A DNA stretch of 64,000 nt from Mixophyes australis (GCA_036250195.1 JAVHZZ010000008.1:8856434-8920433); one strand, 5' to 3'; shown: positions 44,117 through 56,605, counted from the first letter of the stretch. Notes: generated from the letters alone by a model not told the origin. Made by a program: numbers and translations.

Positions 44117-45456
44117 CAGCAATGGTTTTGCACTCCTCTGTAAAACATTTTCATTTTAATTCCACTATTATCTATGAAAAGTAATAATATGCTAAAATTT
44201 CAAATAGTTGCTATTATTCTGCGTAATTTTCAAAAGTCACTTTAATATGCAATAATTACCTACAATGCATAGTAGTGACTTGTAGTAATCACTGTTTAAT
44301 GAAACCAGAGCACTCATTGGGCCTGATTAATTAAGGCATTCACTCTGAGAGCAATGCGTGTTTGTTTTAAGATGAACGTAAATCGGCTCTGCACACTCCT
44401 GAAATCAACAAGGAACGGTTTGCTGTGCTCTAGTACAGAAAACACTGCAGAATACGTCTAATACCTATGTGTATTATAAACTCGCAAAAGAGCGCGCAGA
44501 AAAATATAAAGATAAATTTAATTAATTGTCTCCTGTTAATAATATAGGCATTAATGATAAACAGTGAAAAAAAAGTGTTTTTTTAAAAAAAAAACACAAA
44601 AAACTATTGTTAATGTCTACTGAACATAAAATAAATTTTTGCAGTTGATTGCAAACACATGTTAGAGCATGCATGCGTGACTGTCATCACTACTGATCAG
44701 TAGGACTGATCCTGTAGCTGGAGGATGAGATACGGCAGAAAAACAAGTAATTTTGAGATGCCCAGAGCTTGATTGGGACGTTGCTTCGTGCGCATGCGTT
44801 TGGCACGCCCTTACTGCAATCTGACTACGGCCAAACGCCACTTACCCGCCCAGTTCACTCCCTGAAATCATAGGCTGTAGTAAGTGTCCTTTGCGTAGAA
44901 AGACGGAGCGGACAGAGCTGCGTTTACTGGCGTATGGTTCCATTCTGCGCATGCGCAGATAAGTCTCTTGACGAATTAGTCACATTATGCTCTAAATTAT
45001 GTTTATCATATATAAAACATGCTGCTTTTAAAATATTGTGGAACTTGGTTAACTCATTCATACAATGTTCATATGTTATTTATGGTTTTCATACATTTGT
45101 ACATAAAACCATTTAACCACAACGTCAAGGCATCTCCTGGAGGTGAGTCCCTAGTCAGTGTAGTAACGTGAGTCACATTTCAAACCTTCGTGACCCTCCA
45201 TTGTCACAGTATGCAGTAACCTATGATTCTAATGCTCCTACTTTGTATCTGCTGAAGCCCAGTGATTTATATATTGTTTCTTTCTTATAGTCGGACTATA
45301 TTTTCTTTGCACATACACAGTGGTGTTAATTTACCCAGCTGCAGCCTCTCAATGATTTTATTCACTTGTACACATTTCATTCAGTTAATGGCGCACCACT
45401 TGGTTTCACTGAGTCTATATATAAATATTCTGGCTATGTGGTGGCATGTAAGGGTC
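44117..45456. other. Unannotated sequence
   Basis: GGGCCTGATTAATTAAGG at 44319 matches the start of the inverted-repeat family at 36533, without a recognisable end. 44780-44960 is relatively CpG-rich with two GCGCATGCG motifs. No gene recognised. Confidence 0.35.
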
Positions 45457-45867
45457 TGTGGAGGCAGGGGCGGATTGGGAACTTAAAGTGGCCCTGGAAA
45501 AAATTCTTGAAGTGGCCTCGTGTGGGCGGGACCAAATCAACTGTAGGTGGGGCCAACACAAAAGTAGGCGGGATTTAGAACTACTGGAATATGCCCAGTG
45601 ATTGTTGGTGGTTTGAATTAATAACAGTGCAGGGAGGGGTGGCAGAAAATGGCATAAGTGAAGGGGAGAGCTATTCCAAGAGATTGCTGGAAATATACTA
45701 AGTACAAAGGAGGCAGGATTAATGATATTGTCAGTGCAATGGGGGCTGGCTATATGTTCAAGTGATCTGAGACTGGGACCAGTGCAAGGTAAAAGGCAGA
45801 AGGCAGGAATGGAATCAATACAAAAACCACTAAAGTATGACCAGAACAGGTACAAGGCTCTTGGGGT

Positions 45868-45889
45868 GGGGGGGGGGGGGGGGGGGGGC
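45868..45889. repeat. Poly(G) tract
   Basis: An unbroken G run of about 20 bases after GGTG. G-quadruplex potential, and length uncertain in any assembly. Confidence 0.85.
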
Positions 45890-46559
45890 TTCGGGCACTT
45901 AAAGCAGAGGGGTTATCATATTAGATACATTTTAGACAAATACACAAGCAAAGCTGTTTGCACTACTGTTAGTTGCACGCAGCTCTGCTTTCACGAGCAG
46001 TACAGTATGAAGCAGGACATACCTCCCAACTGTCCCTGTTGTTGGATCAAATCCTGACTAAACAAGACTGTCACCCAATTTCGGGACTGTCCTAACACAT
46101 TCAGGACAGTTGGCAGACTGTCCTGGTCTCTCCTACCTGTTCTTGTCACTTTTACCACCGTTGGCTGTTGGTGTCTTTAGATCAGTTGCTGCTTGTCTGG
46201 ATCCTGGAATGTTGGAGGCCCTATTTGTAAAAAAAAAATGGGTACATGAAATTTAGAAAACTCCAACCATTCCCGGCATTAAATCAATAGCATCCACATT
46301 TAATAATTAGGCCTCCCTCTAGCCCCAAAATTAAAATTATAGTATTCACATTAATAAATAAACCTATTTCCCTCCCTTCAAGCCCCAGCAATAAATTAAT
46401 AGCATTTACGTTTAATAACTATAACCATTTCTTACAACCATCCCAGCATTAAATAATTCATATTCACATTTAATAAATAGCCCTCCTTTCGAAACTCATC
46501 CACACATTCAATTAATAGCCCCAAACAAACTCAGCATTAAATAGCCATATGCCCCCCTT

Positions 46560-46563
46560 GCCA

Positions 46564-46601
<38 letters not shown>

Positions 46602-46624
46602 TACATAGCCACATTCCCCCCTGC

Positions 46625-46655
<31 letters not shown>

Positions 46656-46935
46656 TTACATAGCCACATTCCCCCCTGCCAGCACACACACACACACACA
46701 CACACAGACATTAGATAGCCACATGCCCCCCTGCCATCACACACACATCCACACATTACATAGCCATATGCTTCCCTGCCATCACATCCACACATTATAT
46801 AGCCACATGCCCCCCTGCCATCACACATTACATTTAGAGGCCCCCTACACACATATTACATTACATTTAGAGGCCCCCCTAGTCAAACATTATAATACAT
46901 TTAGAGGCCCCCTACACACAAATATTACATTACAT
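46560..46935. repeat. Compound minisatellite with (CA)n
   Basis: Units of TTACATAGCCACATTCCCCC plus CTGCCAGCA and a (CA)n run repeat about five times with shrinking CA length. They pass into ACATTACATTTAGAGGCCCC units repeated three times. Confidence 0.88.
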
Positions 46936-47334
46936 TTACACACACACACAGACTTACCTTCCAGCCGCGCTTCTCAGCACACATGGGACGGCACCTGTCA
47001 TGTGGTGCGCGTCCCATGTGACCTCTGCAGCCACACAAGAGAGATTAATCCATTTGCAGCTACGAGGGGGAAGGTGGCTGGTCCCGGGGAAGGGGCCAGC
47101 CACCGACTATACTACGCGGGCCAGCAGATCGGACTGGTCGAGGAAGCACCCTCCCCCCTCATTCGGCATAGTTTCGGGTTGCCCGGATTAAGTAGATCCA
47201 GGCGCCCAGTGATCATTCAAGAAAAAAAAATAATGTCCGAAAAAAAAAAAAAGCAAGCAGCCTGTGGGCGACCTCAGCAGGCCATCGGCCTACCGGTAAA
47301 ATTCCCGGTAAGGCCTATGGCTAATCCGCCCCTG

Positions 47335-47738
47335 TGTGGTGGTATATTGGCTATGTGGGATGTCGTGTGAGGGTATATGGAGATATATCACCTGTACGGG
47401 CGGCATATGCAGTTATATGAAGTTATATTGGCTATATGGAGGTGTATTGGCTATGTGAGGGCATTTGAGGCTTCAAAGAGTCATATGAAGGGACAGTTGG
47501 GTTTGTTGTATATGGAGCAAGAAGCTGCTGAACTTCGCCGCAATGTTCTGGTGGGCCCATTTCCACCCATTACGTAAAGGAATCTCAGCTCATTTTTCTG
47601 CGCACCTCTATGGTAGGCAAGGAAAGTGAGCAGAGATTCCGGAGACACATACAGTGTACATTGTCTCCTATATTCATCTTTGTATATGTCAGCATGAAGT
47701 TGGTCCTCTTCTGGGTGGCTTTGAATATTCATGAGTAT
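47335..47738. other. Short GGCTATGTGG-rich stretch, no gene
   Basis: GGCTATGTGG/TATATGGAG/GGCTATATGG phrases recur on both sides of the hAT element (from 45432 and to 47470). They suggest a degenerate repeat that the element entered. Confidence 0.5.
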
Positions 47739-47998
47739 TAATGAGAGAGGGAACCACCCAAGTAGTGGCAGGAGCATGCTCAGTGTGCCCCTGAGGAACA
47801 TCCAGCTGCCAGCTGTCAGTACATTGGCTCTGAGTGATCACATGACATCAGCTAACACAAGTAATGAGAGAGGGAACCACCCAAGCAGTGGCAGGAGCAT
47901 GCTCAGTGTGTCCTTGAGGAACACCCTGTGAGATCATCCAGCTGCCAGATGTCAGTACATTGGCTCTGAGTGATCACATGACATCAGCTAACACAATG
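47739..47998. repeat. Tandem duplication (123 bp and about 136 bp)
   Basis: The unit from TAATGAGAGAGGGAACCACC to CATCAGCTAACACAA occurs at 47739-47861 and 47862-47998. The second copy has an extra ACCCTGTGAGATC segment. Few other differences, so it is relatively recent. Confidence 0.93.
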
Positions 47999-48388
47999 AG
48001 ACCGATATGGAAGAAGATGTAGAAATGCTGATACATTCTACCAGAGAGTATATCTACAACAATAAATAATAGGATAGTGGTTATATTTGTTAGACATATA
48101 AACAAAAAAGTATATGTACCCTGATCCATACAGAGCTGGCATGCTCTTGGCGCTCTCGACGGTGCCCCCCCCTTCCCCATAGAAGCTGTCTGGCCTCGAC
48201 TTCTCACATTGTGTGGAGCGTGGACAGAGCGGCATGTTCTCCTCTTGCCAGTGTGGCGCTAGGTTCTGACAACATAACCGGCGCAGCACTTCCAGCCCAT
48301 TACCATAATGGCGGAGCAGCAGCTGACAGCTTCATGGGCAGGAAACTGCTGTCTGCTATCCCTCAATGTCTGCGGGCAGTGCATAGTC

Positions 48389-48668
48389 CTGCTTCACAAC
48401 ACTGGGGTCATGAGTTCATTTCCCGACCATGGCCTTATCTGTGAGGAGTTTGTATGTTCTTCCTATGTTTGCGTGGGTTTCCTCCGGGTGCTCCGGTTTC
48501 TTCCCACACCCCAAAAACATAATAGTAGGTTAATTGGCTGCTATTAAATTGACCCTAGTCTGTCTGTCTGTATGTTAGGAAATTTAGACTGTAAGCTCCA
48601 ATGGAGCAGGGACTGATGTGAATGACAAATATTCTCTGTACAGCGTTGCGGAATTGGTGATGATGATA
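48389..48668 (+). mobile_element. V-SINE-like element, 5' truncated
   Basis: It begins in the tRNA-like head (CTGCTTCACAACACTGGGG) and keeps the B-box-like GAGTTCATTTCC, the core and the tail GCGTTGCGGAATTGGTGATG. The ATAAATAA segment is missing at the end. Confidence 0.9.
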
Positions 48669-48703
48669 GTGAGGGTACACTGCGGTGAAAATAAAGACAC
48701 TTA

Positions 48704-48878
48704 GGGCTAGATTTACTAAACTGCGTGTTTGAAAAAGTGGAGATGTTGCCCATAGCAACCAATCAGATTCTAGCTTTCATTTATTTAGTGCATTCTAAAA
48801 AATGACAGCAAGATTCTGATTGGTTGCTATAGGCAACATCTCCACTTTTTCAAACCCAGAGTTTAGTAAATATACCCC
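48704..48878. mobile_element. Palindromic MITE (CCAAT family), copy 2
   Basis: It begins GGGCTAGATTTACTAAACTG and ends CAGAGTTTAGTAAATATACCCC. Arms run GTGGAGATGTTGCCCATAGC-AACCAATCAG and the mirror CTGATTGGTTGCTATAGGC-AACATCTCCAC. A short AT-rich spacer holds TTATTTAGTGCATTC. Confidence 0.95.
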
Positions 48879-50937
48879 TGAGAGACATTATCCCACTCAT
48901 TCCATGTTTTAAACTCTGACACTCTATCCGACTTAGAGTGGGCCTATAGATTAGTGTTGTGCATTGTTTTTTCATAAGCAAACTTAAAGAGGTTTTGCAA
49001 GTGTTTGAATCCTCTTTTAGGCCTTTCAAATATATAATAAAAAAACTAACATTTTTGAAAAAACAAGGGTATGCAACTCCCGTTTGCCACTGATGTGAAA
49101 ACCCCCAGACCCATTTTGCGCGAACGAAGCTAGATCGGGGTGCAATAGAAGAGAGGGTTACCAGGAGCTGCCATCCCGACATTTATTTCTTATGTATGAA
49201 TATTTGTTCCTCAAAGTCAGACTATGGGGAATATTAGCATTTGAATAAATTATTCATTACCTTCCAGAGGAATCAGGGGAACGCTCTCTTCAGAATTATA
49301 ACATGACAATCTACAGAGCTGTATAAAAGGAAGGCTGTCATTTTTTTCTTCAATTACAAAAGGCAAATATTTATTATTTATAAGTATTCACCTTGTATAG
49401 GCTTAAATGTTATTTATGAACCTGTTGCATAGTGATTTCCAATGTAACTCATTATTTTTAGCCTTGGGGTGTTGTAAAGGAGCCTGGCTGTATTTAATGG
49501 TGCTCTGTTAGGCAGTGCAATTACATTGTAATCATTATGTAAAATGTGCTATTAATTAAACCAATTTCTGGTTAGAACATTCTCTTCTGCAGGGCTTAAT
49601 CTTAATCTTCTGGCATCCTTCATGCTGTTTTTCATGAATTAACCCGCTCGCTGACAGATCTAAGCTCAGACGTGTATTATGAAGGTGTCGAATTTTCACC
49701 ACGATAGTTAAATATTCTTTCCACAAAATTCTTTATTATTTTATAGCATATAGAGCACAAAATAGTGGTATCGTCATATAGAATATTTTTGCGGCGTTCT
49801 TTGGTTTGACGATTTGCGGTTGTTGGCGGAACCTATGGATGGAGAGCAAGCACGATGGCCCCCCCCCCCCCCCCAATGGATAGAGAGAGATCTTGGGGTA
49901 GACAACAGGGGAAGGAGCCCTGGGTCCATATATGACAAGTTGATGAAGGAAAGAAAAATCGCCATGGAAAAAAAAGATCAGATAGAGGAGGGAGCAGAAA
50001 TAATTAAAAAATAGAAACTATAATTTAAAAATGATATCAAGAGATACATGTATCAAAAGGCATTTACATAAAAACAGGGATTTTCGGCGGTTTTGCGCAA
50101 TTTTTTAAAATGACAATATTACTAAAGACAAAACATGATGGGCGTTACCTTTAATGAAATTGCTGTTTTAAAAATTGCTGCAAACCGCTGAGAATCAGCG
50201 ATTTTAAATAAATGCCTGACAATGGTGTTTGCAAAGTGCCATTATTATAGTACTGTTACAAAGTTGACAGTCGTGGGGCTCATTGCATGGTGAAAATGGA
50301 GATTGTCAAAAATCTTCCTATTTAAACCCATTTGCAGAATTCAAAAATATTGTTTCGCTGATGGCTTTATTAACTTTTACTGATAGCTAGTGTTTTTTCC
50401 CATTGACACATTCTCATGCTCTATCAGAATTTGCTCATAGATGCATTGTTTATTTTAAAGGCAAATGAGTCTTAGGGTTGAAAAGGCAAACTGTGTCTTT
50501 TATTTGTATGTATTTGATTACTTTTTTCACTTTTATAAAAGAGATTTTTTTTTATACTTATTTTAACTTGGACAGACCCTGGTTTCTTTGATTGGTCTAG
50601 ACTTTTGCCAGCAGTAAAGGAGCCACTGTAAACTGGATCCACCAGAGTTGGATCTAATAGTACTAGCAGACAGGAGGGAACTGATATCATCTGTAATGCC
50701 CAGGTGCTGAGCTCTGCCGGGGAAGTCTTTTATGATGTCACTGCAGTGACATCACAGGATCTCCTCCTGAAATGAGGCGACAGCACACGGTGTACACTGG
50801 ATCAGTTTGGTTCCAGTCACATCTGGACCTCCCAAGCAGAACCAGGACCTGCGACTCTCAGAAAAGCGACAACACAATATCCTGGTCGTCTGGTGGATCA
50901 AATCTAGGAGATTAGCCGGTCAGCCAATGGTTAACAC
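48879..50937. other. Unannotated; 49220-49700 single-copy looking
   Basis: No gene recognised. 49220-49700 has balanced, repeat-free text with ATTAATTAAACCAAT near 49551 and may be conserved non-coding DNA. A C run lies at 49859-49874. Confidence 0.3.
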
Positions 50938-50945
50938 ATGCTTGG

Positions 50946-51260
50946 GGCAGCACTTCTGCCTTACAGCGCTGGGGTCATGAGTTCAATTCCCGACCATGGC
51001 CTTACCTGTGTGGAGTTTTTATGTTCACCCCGTGTTTGCGTTGGTTTCCTCCGGGTGCTCCGGTTTCCTCCCACACTCCAAAAACATACTGGTAGGTTAA
51101 TTGGTAGATATCAAATTGACCCTAGTCTGTGTGTGTGTGTGTGTGTGTTAGGGAATTTAGACTGTAAGCCCCAATGGGGCAGGGACTGATGTGAGTGCGT
51201 TTTCTGTACAGCTCTGCGGAATTAGTGGCGCTATATAAATAAATGGTGATGATGATGACG
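50946..51260 (+). mobile_element. V-SINE-like element with 8-bp target duplication
   Basis: The duplication ATGCTTGG lies at 50938-50945 and 51261-51268. The head lacks the A-box: GGCAGCAC runs directly into TTCTGCC. That fits a 20-bp deletion between two AGCAC repeats found in full copies. Core and tail are intact, and the 3' end is GATGATGATGACG. Confidence 0.94.
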
Positions 51261-51305
51261 ATGCTTGGTTATCTACCAGACAGCAAGGAATTTCATAACA
51301 ATAAT

Positions 51306-51332
51306 TGTCAAACAATTATTTATATAGCGCCA
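51306..51332 (-). mobile_element. SINE/LINE tail fragment
   Basis: ATTATTTATATAGCGCCAGC, the reverse complement of the shared 3' end, with no body. Confidence 0.65.
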
Positions 51333-52142
51333 GCATAACCAATGGCTAAGAGAGCACTGCTGAGACTTGTAGTCCAACCACAACTAGAAAGCCGCACCTT
51401 CCCTACTGCAACACAAACCACTAAGAAAGGGATTCTCATTAAATTCAGCAATATTTCTGCATTCCTCTGATTTAAGAAACACAATGATTCCAGCTTCTCT
51501 CTTCTCTGGTTATTTTTCCTCTAGCTGTCTTCCCCTGTATAGCAAGATATTAGTTTAGCCAATCTGTGAAATAGCTCCATTGCTTACTACATTGATCAGA
51601 TTTTTAATATACATTGTTGACCTTAATGATGGTCTATTGAGATGAGGGCAAGAGTTGTCTGATCAGGTTGAGATTAATTTTCGGCTGCCGTGTCTGGAAA
51701 TGCATGAAAATGCACTCCCTCTTTTGTATTAGGCTTGCAGAGGGCAATGATTGATTGACTAGTTTACAAATGAAGGTGATAAAATTAGTTTGAGATTCAC
51801 ATACATTTCTTCAAACGAGGCTGGCTGGCCGCTCAGACAATGAGGTTTGGACAGATTGTATTGCCGGGTTAGGCAATCTCCTGCACACGCCAAGATTTAT
51901 GGACCTGTATTGTAATGTTACAATTGCAGCCGTGAGTCTCATACATGTATCTTTCTAAATTCTTCCCTACTTTACTTAAAAAAAGCCATTACGGAGTTAT
52001 AGGCTGTTCGGAAGACTAGTATTCTTCTAATAAACCGTTTTCAAGGTGCGGAAGCGGCAATTTGTAAAATATTAATATTTCATTAATGAAATTGAACAGT
52101 AATAAGTAGAATTTTTAATTTGGCATGCCAAATTTAATATAG

Positions 52143-52195
<53 letters not shown>

Positions 52196-53010
52196 ATACA
52201 TAGAAATGTTATATATAATGGCATCTGTATATCAAGAATACAATTGTCTCCTTTGCTGAAAGCCCTTCTTTCATGCTTGTGACATTCAGAAATTTCCGAA
52301 GTTTATAAAGTCAAAAGGGCATTTTTACTTTTGATTACTAAAGCATGTGTAATCATGTAAAAGTGTAGGTTTAAGCTGATGCAAATTTTGCACCGATCAC
52401 ACAATAAATAACCATTTGGTCAGATATTGCAATAGGATGTACGCTCACGCGATCATATTTTATCGTACCACATGGCATCTGTTGATTTGTTTCCTATACT
52501 GCCTAAAAATCACGATCAAGGATGGCACGATGTCGGGCAAATGTGGCAGTGTGCAGGCACTCACCACCAGCAGTGTAGGCAGATATCTGTACAGTGTACA
52601 GAGTCACCATTTTTTCAGCAGATGGTTATGAGAGATATAGATCACAGATCTGAAGGTAAATTGTGTAGGTGTGTACACAGGAATCTGCATGATCATCAGG
52701 ACTTTCAGTTGTTGGTGAAATCGTTACAGAAATTGCATCTAAAGTAAGATTACATAGGAGTGTACCCAGCTTTAGATGTGCGTGACATCTAAGTCTATGT
52801 AAAGACATTCTCTCAACACTAGGGGCGCTGTGGGAGAAGTGGTCTATGTCTTACATGACCCAGAGCATCTCTCTCCTGTAGTAAACTGCTGATGATCATA
52901 AATAAATACTAAAAATGTTACAAACTTGAGGGTAAAACTCACAATATTGAATTGCTGATTGGTTGCTGTTGGTTGCTATACATTTGCGTTATTAATTTAT
53001 AAAAAGGCGA
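51333..53010. other. Unannotated; (GT)n at 52149-52188
   Basis: 51440-52110 is single-copy looking. A (GT)n microsatellite of about 20 repeats sits at 52149-52188. A foldback-type GATTGGTTGCTGTTGGTTGC occurs at 52958-52977. No gene recognised. Confidence 0.4.
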
Positions 53011-53335
53011 GACAGCACAGTGGCTAAGTGGTTAGCACTTCTGCCTTACAGCACTGGGGTCATGAGTTCAATTCCTGACCATGGCCTTATCTGTGAGGAG
53101 TTTGTATGTTTTCCCCGTGTTTGCATGGGTTTCCTTCGGGTGCTCCGGTTTCCTCCCACACTCCAAAAACATACTAGTAGGTTAATTGGCTGCTAACAAA
53201 TTGACCCTTGTCTGTGTGTATGTTAGGGAATTTAGACTGTAAGCCCCAATGGGGCAGGGACTGATGTGAATGAGTTCTCTGTACAGCGCTGCGGAATTAG
53301 TGGCGCTATATAAATAAATGGTGATGGTGATGATT
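53011..53335 (+). mobile_element. V-SINE-like element, near full length
   Basis: Head GACAGCACAGTGGCTAAGTGG, B-box-like GAGTTCAATTCC, core GGTGCTCCGGTTTCCTCC, tail GCGCTATATAAATAAATGG and GATG repeats. Confidence 0.93.
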
Positions 53336-54730
53336 GTTGTTATTCTTAAACACTTCTGAAACGTACATAAATTATCATAATCTCTGGTTGAATTGTGATC
53401 CGCTTTTGATCCCAACCTGAGCTGTAACGGTGCAGTCAGTCTAGACACAGCCAACGTCTTCATTAACTTCCTCATTAAATCATCACTACCATAGTACTGA
53501 CAAGTAAGGGAAGTGTAAGGACAAAGAGTCCCTGTTGTTTCATTTGTTAGTAATAATCTTTTACTTACTTCTGTTTTCATTGATCCCAAAGGGAATCAAG
53601 GCCCCCTACTCTTTGAAACCCTGAATCAATGGGATGAAAATCCCTGGCCTACATTGCAATGTTTCTTGCACTTGGCCAGGGTAGAGCAGCAGATGGGTGT
53701 AACTGGCCAAAGAGTGCCCTAAAGTTATCGTCTGCCGATGACATGAAATCCTGGTATGGGTTCTGCGTCCAGGTACGTCCTGTGTAATAATACGACTGGG
53801 GGATTCTATTCTCTTTAAGATCACGTTGTAGGATGGTAACACCTCTACATTCTGGAACACATTGCGGGAGTTCAAATAGCCGCAAAGTGTCTCCCGGACA
53901 TTTCGGAGACGCTTCAGAGATTGCATAGAAAACTGAGCAGAGACTTCTACCGTAATAGCCACCAATGTGCACGGGGCGATGTTCACGTTCCAATTAAATT
54001 CCCGCCATTGTGTATATGCTAAAATATTTTCAATCTTAGGGGCCTATTTATCAAATAGCGGTGATATGAAATATTTTCTACCGCATTTATCAGTCAATAA
54101 ACAATCACATTTCCCAATCAATAAATTATCTCATTTATCAATCAATACATTTTCAACAGGGCAGAGACAGTAAATTTACCTAAAAGATGGCTACAGCCTA
54201 TCCAACATTCTCCAGGCTGCTTACAGAATACAGTGCTTCGGGACCAATGCCCGGAGACCAAAAACTTCTTAAATATTACTTTCCCTGTAAGGGCGCTCTA
54301 ACCCTAGCTTTAATTTTCCTTTTGCATCTGTCTGATGTAAAATGTAGGATATGAATGAGCAATAACGTTCATGTTACAGGAGTTTACCTAGCTTGTAGAA
54401 AAGTGTTACTGAGTTTGCTTGCAGACTTTAGATTCCTATAAGGCCTTTGTTGTGTTCTCCTTTCAGCAGCTCACTTGCCTCTTCCAAATCCCTCCTGTTA
54501 ATCATATTCAAATGTGAGCAATAAGATTGACAACACCATAACTTGGGGTTATGGTCATATAGCTGGGATGTGACTGCGGGACTCTGAGGGCGAGGCCGGG
54601 TTTTGAGACAAATAAATGGCACATAGGAATAGTATACAACTAGTTGTTTTTTTCAAACGTAACTTTAACACAGTTAACTAGACTGCAATCAAATGAGCTG
54701 TCATCCATAGTCTCCACCCTGCTGCCACAT
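53336..54730. other. Unannotated sequence
   Basis: 53560-53990 holds two overlapping reverse-strand frames of 114 and 126 codons with no recognisable motifs. I treat them as unassigned. 54030-54160 has a short AATCAATAAA-type repeat (CAATCA/TTTATCA). Confidence 0.4.
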
Positions 54731-55061
54731 TAGTGGCAGTGGTTAGCACTTCTGCCTCACAGCACTGGGGTCATGAGTTCAATTCCCGACCGTGGCCTTA
54801 TCTGTGTGGAGTTTGTATTGTGTCCCTGTGTTTGCGTGGGTTTCCTCCGGGTGCTCCGGTTTCCTTCCACACTCCAAAGACATACTGGTAGGTTAATGCT
54901 AACAAAATTGACCTTAGTCTGTCTCTCTCTCTCTGTGTCTGTGTATGTTAGGGAATTTAGACTGTAAGCTCCAATGGGGCAGGGACTGATGTGAGTGAGT
55001 TCTCTGTACAGCGCTGCGGAATTAGTGGCGCTATATAAATAAATGGTGATGATGATGATGA
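54731..55061 (+). mobile_element. V-SINE-like element
   Basis: The head starts in GGCAGTGGTTAGCACTTCTG (A-box partly lost). B-box-like GAGTTCAATTCC, core and tail present. A short CTCTCT/TGTGTC microsatellite expansion lies inside. Confidence 0.92.
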
Positions 55062-55125
55062 TTCTATACCAATGAATGGAGGACATTTGTAAAAACCTGG
55101 TGAAAAGGAATAGCAACTAATCAAC

Positions 55126-55697
55126 AGGGCCTGATTAAGGGTTGAGGCCGCCACAGGCTAATACGCTCATATCGCCCCATCGCCTTCCACACCAGGCTAA
55201 TATACGGTAAGGAAAAACCAACTTGTCCTTAATTTAAGCTCAGGCTTCCTTTGCCCACCACCAATGTTTATGTTCCTCTGTTTTCAAAACTCAGCTCCAC
55301 TCGACTTTTTAAAAGGGTCACCGCAATAATTGTCACTCCTTTCATTGTCATTAAAATCAGCACTGAACAGTATAACGAAGGCAGGAACGAGCGCTACTGA
55401 GGGTGAAGATGTGAAGGGGGAGGGGGTTGTCACTCCGGCGGTCTTCCTTGTCCCTCCTACTCGCTTATACTCAAGCACCCATCCAAGGATGACTCTTTGG
55501 TTTCAGCCATGGTGATACGCCAAGAGTAAAACCTTATAATTTTCTTTCATGTTTTCTTTCTAATTTGGAGAACAGCTATTCTCTTATATTTAATTAATTA
55601 ATTAATTTCAGGTTATGCCTCTTCCTATCGTAATTTTGCAACCCTCCCCCCCCCCCCCCCCCAAAAAAAAAAAGCATTGTGCCCTAGTCAGCCTAGT
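55126..55697. other. Possible hAT 5' end; poly(C)
   Basis: CAGGGCCTGATTAAGGG at 55127 has the look of a hAT terminus, but no matching 3' end was found. 55645-55662 is a C run followed by an A run. Confidence 0.35.
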
Positions 55698-55701
55698 GGA
55701 T

Positions 55702-56524
55702 TATTAAAGTAATTTCATTGTTTTCCAATAAGCATTGTCTATGCGATTTTTGTGGTTCCAAAGCACAAGCAATTTATTTAGCAAAAGCAAAAGTATTACA
55801 GTTCAATAAATAAGTACAGTACAGCCGATGTATGATACATAAGCTGCGCATTGCTGCACTCTGTTGGATCCAGCTACAGTCCTTCAGTCCTGAAGACTGT
55901 GGTCAGAGTGACTGACTAGCTGATTCCAGGGAGCAGTATATATACATTTGGTGTTACAGTAAATACAATACAGATGACTTGGCAAGTTTCCATAGGTTCA
56001 GGCTTCAGGAAGGTCCAGTGTAATGCAGTCAGTTCAAACAACACCCTTCAAGGGTGAGGTCAGCTTTCCAAGGGTGGGGGTCAGCTCTCCAGATGTTCCC
56101 GCCAAGTAGTAGTTTAGACTGGTCTATTAGCATTACACAGAAAATATCATTCTAATCATTTATTGCCTATCATCCATAACTAGCATACGCAAGGAGTGAT
56201 CCTTTCGGCGAATGAACCGGACGTCTGCAAATAAATAGGGGATTGGAATGATACCAGACATGACATGTTTCCTATGACCTGAACCTTAGATCTCACTAAT
56301 GTGTATATATAAGTATAAACCAAATAACATCTGCTCATAAACAACTGTGGATTGGAACTATTATAAATATAAAATATATATATAAGTGAGTGTGTAAGTG
56401 CCAGTGTATGCGTCCGTGATTTATCGTGCGATTGCGCTATGACACGTGGCGTACTGATCGCAATCGCACGGTAAAACAATATTACTCAATATACTTTCTT
56501 TCATACAATTATACGACTTTGACA
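55702..56524 (-). mobile_element. Retroviral-type solo LTR, uninterrupted (823 bp)
   Basis: It is flanked by the 4-bp duplication GGAT at 55698-55701 and 56525-56528. On the reverse strand it begins TGTCAAAGTCGTATAATTG. The other end, TATTAAAGTAATTTCATTG on the plus strand, agrees with this at 14 of 19 positions. A TATATATAC box lies near 55937-55945 (reverse strand) and AATAAA near 55773-55778, about 160 bp apart. A 9-bp inverted pair GCGATTGCG/CGCAATCGC sits at the U3 start (about 56429-56469). It is the intact counterpart of 39261-41746. Confidence 0.82.
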
Positions 56525-56529
56525 GGATC

Positions 56530-56605
56530 ATCAGGCCCTGCCAATCAATCAGATTCCAAAAATAAAAGCAAACAGCTGATTGGTTGCTACGGGCAACGCC
56601 CCCTT
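56530..56605. mobile_element. CCAAT-type foldback fragment
   Basis: CTGCCAATCAATCAGATTCC followed by GCTGATTGGTTGCTACGGGC, a short inverted arrangement related to the palindromic MITE arms. Confidence 0.5.

Larger units (their letters stand above)
45465..47334. mobile_element. Large non-autonomous hAT-type element (about 1.87 kb)
   Basis: It starts CAGGGGCGGATTGGG and ends TAATCCGCCCCTG, inverted termini of about 13 bp. The flanks TGTGGAGG (45457-45464) and TGTGGTGG (47335-47342) agree at 7 of 8 bases. The interior is mosaic: a G run (45868-45889), a fragment like the copy A-C family (45955-46016), AT-rich sub-repeats (46250-46545), CA microsatellite units (46560-46830), and a GC-rich end with GGTCCCGGGGAAGGGGCC. 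No transposase frame is recognised. Confidence 0.8.

Noticed and set aside
53606..53993. Overlapping 126- and 114-codon reverse frames
   Set aside because: Two mutually shifted frames of similar length, neither with motifs. No evidence of selection available, so left unassigned.
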